From Thermostichus sp047461615 (lineage in GTDB: Bacteria > Cyanobacteriota > Cyanobacteriia > Thermostichales > Thermostichaceae), in the NCBI RefSeq assembly GCF_047461615.1, contig NZ_JANSHI010000008.1, positions 1-64,000 on the forward strand: a DNA stretch of 64,000 nucleotides, written 5' to 3'. The translations under genes and the position numbers were made by a program. The notes below the pieces were generated by a model. It ran no database searches. It worked only from the letters and a program-made list of their open reading frames with translations, and was not told where the DNA came from. Positions 61,541 through 64,000 of this stretch are shown one piece after another. Position 1 is the stretch's first letter, and every line of letters begins with the position of its first letter.

Positions 61541-61696
61541 TCACTGAATGAGACCTAGCCAGGAGGCGACGCCTTGGCCTGTTACCGCTTCGATGACAAT
61601 GGCCAGCACAAAGCCAATCATAGCTGCGCGGCCGTTGAGGCGCTCGGCGTACTCGTTAAAGCCAAACTTGGGCTCAGACAGGTTGGGGTTGGACAT
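61541..61696 (-). CDS. hli: High-light-inducible (HLIP/SCP) protein
   Basis: 51 aa. One membrane helix with the chlorophyll-binding motif E-x-x-N-x-R (Glu18, Asn21, Arg23) in AERLNGRAAMIGFVLAIV, followed by EAVTGQGVASWLGL, typical of single-helix CAB-like proteins. These bind chlorophyll and carotenoid and protect PSII assembly intermediates under light stress. The ATG has GGAGG five bases upstream. It is convergent with nadE. Short enough to be missed by length filters. Confidence 0.9.
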   Translation of the reverse strand: MSNPNLSEPKFGFNEYAERLNGRAAMIGFVLAIVIEAVTGQGVASWLGLIQ

Positions 61697-61774
61697 GGAA
61701 ACCTCCACAAGCGGCACCTGCCCTTCAGTATACTTTGCATTTCTTCACGATCGCAACCTCAGCCGCTTCTCGCC

Positions 61775-61960
61775 TTAGGGGCTAGGCTTTGCCTTCCCTG
61801 TTACAAAAATTCGGAAATCGCAGCCTTCTTGCCGACTAGGGATCTCCTCTAGTCCTTGATTCACCAGACAATTGGCCACTTTGTGGCATAACCAACCTTC
61901 TGCCTTGACGTAGATGGGCTGAGCTAGTAGGCTTGCAAGTACATCTTTTCTGGTAGGCAT
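61775..61960 (-). CDS. Possible 61-aa protein of unknown function
   Basis: 61 aa: MPTRKDVLASLLAQPIYVKA at the N-terminus, then a segment with three Cys and the end GCDFRIFVTGKAKPSP. The composition looks like a small folded protein and not a shadow frame, and no gene exists on the other strand here. A weak AGG lies close to the ATG. No family recognised. It lies upstream of hli, 78 bases apart, same strand. Confidence 0.35.
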   Translation of the reverse strand: MPTRKDVLASLLAQPIYVKAEGWLCHKVANCLVNQGLEEIPSRQEGCDFRIFVTGKAKPSP

Positions 61961-62163
61961 TTTGCCTAGGCTAAAGTTGGCTCCGTCTTTAGCCGGTGTG
62001 CCTTATGTGGGCAAGGAGCAACTACCTGCAGCTCGCGGGGAAGTTACGCCTGTGGAGATCCCTCTGGCGGGGTGGTAGGGGTGGGCTCTGCCACTAGCCA
62101 TGGGTCGCTGAAGCAGGAAGAAAGGCTCAACGCCGAGCGAAAGTCTGCTTTTGCCCGGGGCTG

Positions 62164-62169
62164 TATAAG
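62164..62169 (+). promoter_or_regulatory. Candidate -10 element for psaE
   Basis: TATAAG lies 46 bases before the psaE start, a fair -10; no good -35 is visible at 16-18 bases, which is common for light-regulated cyanobacterial promoters. The rest of the 255-base region (61961-62215) shows no gene or repeat. Confidence 0.3.
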
Positions 62170-62215
62170 TCTTTCAGAGCGGTAATCTGAAGGGCAGGTA
62201 ATGGAGAAAACCTCT

Positions 62216-62437
62216 ATGGCGATTCAGCGCGGTGCCAAAGTCCGTGTCTTGCGGAAAGAATCCTACTGGTATCGGGATGTGGGGACAGTTGCGGCGGTGG
62301 ATACCAGCGGCATTCTCTACCCGGTGATCGTCCGCTTTGACAAGGTTAACTACTACAACATCAACACCAACAACTTCCGCGAAGACGAGCTGGAAGTGGT
62401 GGAGGAGCCCAAGCCCAAAGCCGCTTCCAAAAAGTAA
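62216..62437 (+). CDS. psaE: Photosystem I reaction centre subunit IV (PsaE)
   Basis: 73 aa. SH3-like barrel on the stromal side of PSI, helping ferredoxin docking and cyclic flow. MAIQRGAKVRVLRKESYWYR, VGTVAAVDTSGILYPVIVRF and VNTNNF-like (NINTNNF) are the family motifs. The loop between VNYYN and NTNNF is short, and a Lys/Ala-rich tail (EEPKPKAASKK) extends the C-terminus. An ATG five codons upstream has its own AAGG site; I prefer the downstream ATG (GGAG nine bases ahead) because it matches the family start. Confidence 0.93.
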   Translation: MAIQRGAKVRVLRKESYWYRDVGTVAAVDTSGILYPVIVRFDKVNYYNINTNNFREDELEVVEEPKPKAASKK

Positions 62438-62451
62438 ACCCAAGCCCTCCC

Positions 62452-63285
62452 GTGCCCGAGCTGCCGGAGGTTGAAACCGTTAGGCGGGATCTGCAGTGCC
62501 TGACTCTTGGCCTGCGCATCCTGGCGGCAGAAGTGCTTCTTCCTCGCACCTTGGCCTACCCCGGCCAAGAGGAGTTTGTGCGGGGGCTGGCTGGCGCCTA
62601 TTTGACCCAGTGGCGGCGTCGGGGCAAGTATCTTCTGGGATCCCTGGACTCCGGAGCGGTTCTCGGCGTGCACCTAGGCATGACGGGGCAGTTGCTCTGG
62701 GTTCAGGGATCCGCGCCTTTGCCAGCCCATACCCGGGTTCGACTGCGCCTGGAGCAGGGGTGGGAGCTGCGCTTTGTGGACCCGCGTACCTTTGGCCAGA
62801 TGTGGTTGGTGCCTGCCGGGGTGGAGCCGGAGGCGGTGATCACGGCTTTGCAGAGGCTGGGGCCAGAGCCGTTTTCGCCCGCCTTTTCAGAAACCTATTT
62901 CCAAGCCGCCTTGCGGAAAAGCCGCCGCCCCATCAAAGCCGCCCTGCTGGATCAGTCGCTGCTAGCGGGAGTGGGCAACATCTACGCCGACGAAGCCCTG
63001 TTTTTGAGCGGCATCCACCCCTTGACACCTGCCTCGCAGCTTTCCGACGCTGCCAAGAGCCGCCTGCGAGAAGCCTTGATCCGGGTGTTGCAAGCGGGGC
63101 TGGAGCAGCGGGGCACCACCCTGCGCGATTACCGGGATCTGCGGGGGCTCAACGGCAACTACCAGGGTCAGGCGTGGGTATATGGTCGAGAAGGGGATCC
63201 CTGTCGCCTGTGTGGCACCCCGATTCAGCGGATCAAGCTGGCAAGCCGCTCAGCTTACTTTTGCCCCCACTGCCAGCCGCCTTGA
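62452..63285 (+). CDS. mutM: Formamidopyrimidine-DNA glycosylase
   Basis: 277 aa from a GTG, 14 bases after psaE. Pro-Glu at the N-terminus (PELPEVETVRRDL) is the catalytic pair; GKYLLG holds the conserved Lys; VGNIYADEALFLSGIHP is the helix-two-turn-helix; the C-terminal Cys4 zinc finger is CRLCG...FCPHC. It excises 8-oxoguanine and Fapy lesions. With mutY in the same window, both main 8-oxoG enzymes are covered. No ribosome site; translation may depend on psaE. Confidence 0.94.
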   Translation: MPELPEVETVRRDLQCLTLGLRILAAEVLLPRTLAYPGQEEFVRGLAGAYLTQWRRRGKYLLGSLDSGAVLGVHLGMTGQLLWVQGSAPLPAHTRVRLRLEQGWELRFVDPRTFGQMWLVPAGVEPEAVITALQRLGPEPFSPAFSETYFQAALRKSRRPIKAALLDQSLLAGVGNIYADEALFLSGIHPLTPASQLSDAAKSRLREALIRVLQAGLEQRGTTLRDYRDLRGLNGNYQGQAWVYGREGDPCRLCGTPIQRIKLASRSAYFCPHCQPP

Positions 63286-63312
63286 GGGCAGACCTCTGGT
63301 GAACGGTTCCCC

Positions 63313-63918
63313 GTGAAGAAGATGGCCTGGCCTCGGTCTTGGGGCAGTCTCAGTCTCCTCGCCCTGTGGGGGATGGGGATCCCGGCACCTCCAGCTTTTG
63401 CCCAACTGGAGCTTGAGGCCCAACTGGGTCGATCCCAAGTCGTTCTTCCTGGCCGAGATTGTCCCGCCTGCGATCTGACGGGAGCCGTACTGGCGGGAGT
63501 GGATTTGCGGGGGGCCAACCTGAAAGAAGCCATCCTCAAGCAGGCCAATCTACAAGCTGCCAACCTCTCCCAGGCCATCCTCAACTTGGCCGACTTGCGC
63601 GGCGCCAACCTGAGCAGCGCGGATCAGGGGGGAGCCTTTTTGTGGGAAGCGGATCTCAGCCGAGCCAACCTGCAGCAGGCCAATCTCACAGGGGCCAATC
63701 TTCAGGTAGCTAACCTCAGCGAAGCCGATTTGCGCGGGGCTGTTCTTGCCGGCGCCGACCTGACGAGAGCCAACCTGCGCCAGGCCGATCTGCGCGGGGC
63801 CGACCTGCGGGGAGCTTTTCTGGAAGAAGCCGATCTGACCGGTGCCCTGTACAATGCTCAGACCCGGCTGGATCCCACCTTCAACCCCAAGACCCGCGGC
63901 ATGGTCTTTGTAAAATAG
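63313..63918 (+). CDS. Exported pentapeptide-repeat protein
   Basis: 201 aa. N-terminal signal peptide (basic MKKMAWPRSW, hydrophobic core LSLLALWGMG, cleavage likely after AFA). After a CPAC pair (about 50-53), roughly 25 A(D/N)LXX pentapeptides form a continuous beta-helix to about 180, then a DPTFNPKTRG tail. GTG start; an ATG three codons later is an alternative. Function unknown; export to periplasm or thylakoid lumen is inferred. The last 82 bases of the window show nothing recognisable. Confidence 0.85.
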   Translation: MKKMAWPRSWGSLSLLALWGMGIPAPPAFAQLELEAQLGRSQVVLPGRDCPACDLTGAVLAGVDLRGANLKEAILKQANLQAANLSQAILNLADLRGANLSSADQGGAFLWEADLSRANLQQANLTGANLQVANLSEADLRGAVLAGADLTRANLRQADLRGADLRGAFLEEADLTGALYNAQTRLDPTFNPKTRGMVFVK

Positions 63919-64000
63919 CTCCTCTCCAGGCTGGGGGTGAGGGCACTTTATTGGGGATCCCTCTTTTGGGCAGATTAAGTTGTGCCCTCTTCCTGGCCGG

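Larger units (their letters stand above)
1..64000. repeat. Highly iterated palindrome GGGATCCC dispersed through the window
   Basis: I counted by eye about 60 exact GGGATCCC octamers, inside genes and between them, plus many 7-of-8 versions. At about 60% GC, chance would give roughly two in 64 kb. Examples: about 2425, 3945, 10605, 24157, 38748, 45352, 52400, 60411 and 63953. I did not notice an exact HIP1 GCGATCGC. It is present on both sides of the assembly gap. Confidence 0.85.

Overview
The window is a GC-rich (about 60% by eye) cyanobacterial chromosome segment. PSI subunit PsaE, Ycf37, BtpA, NDH-1 subunits NdhC/K/J, a high-light-inducible protein, Ycf35, a DUF3386 protein and the split cyanobacterial atp operon (atpI-B-E-F'-F-H-A-G) all point to Cyanobacteria. 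A very dense GGGATCCC palindrome, in place of the usual HIP1 GCGATCGC, fits the thermophilic hot-spring Synechococcus A/B' lineage (JA-3-3Ab / JA-2-3B'a type); that assignment rests on recalled knowledge and was not computed. A run of exactly 100 Ns (4462-4561) shows that this is a scaffold, so the left 4.4 kb may not be a true neighbour of the rest.

Layout. 1-4461, accessory: a cut-off gene tail, a CARF-HEPN (Csx1/Csx2-type) type III CRISPR ancillary ribonuclease with no array or effector in view, three tandem Uma2-family genes and a small membrane protein. 4600-11380: a very large PAS/GAF histidine kinase with a cyanobacteriochrome-like GAF, then a ferric-iron ABC transporter (binding protein and fused permease, no ATPase). 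11377-17369: the atp operon on the minus strand. 17689-22826: two small cyanobacterial genes, gpmI, ycf37, dps and mnmE. 22962-30787: glgP, a TrpD2-like gene overlapped by a LysR regulator, and an ndhC-ndhK-ndhJ cluster followed by a 57-aa membrane protein and an NDUFAF7-type methyltransferase. 31296-44434: an RsbW-like kinase, a geranylgeranyl-reductase-family oxidoreductase, murA, DUF3386, a GNAT protein, a PPOX-type flavoprotein, mraY, phosphoketolase, two cyanobacterial proteins of uncertain role and an AI-2E-type transporter. 44460-54593: xseA-xseB, folD, mutY (with an intact Nudix box), a 45-aa membrane protein, a beta-lactamase-fold protein, an S4 protein, an aminotransferase and prfC. 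54600-63918: a REC-GGDEF protein, btpA after pyrD, uvrC, nadE, hli, psaE, mutM and a secreted pentapeptide-repeat protein.

Most of the window is housekeeping. The parts that deserve a second look are the NDUFAF7-like methyltransferase and tiny membrane protein attached to ndhCKJ, the cyanobacteriochrome-like sensor with two unusual cysteines, the MutY with Glu in place of the catalytic Asp plus a complete Nudix box, the CRISPR ancillary nuclease at the edge, the tandem Uma2 genes, and two convergent gene pairs whose stop codons are encoded by one shared CTAG. I found no convincing wholly new multi-gene system.
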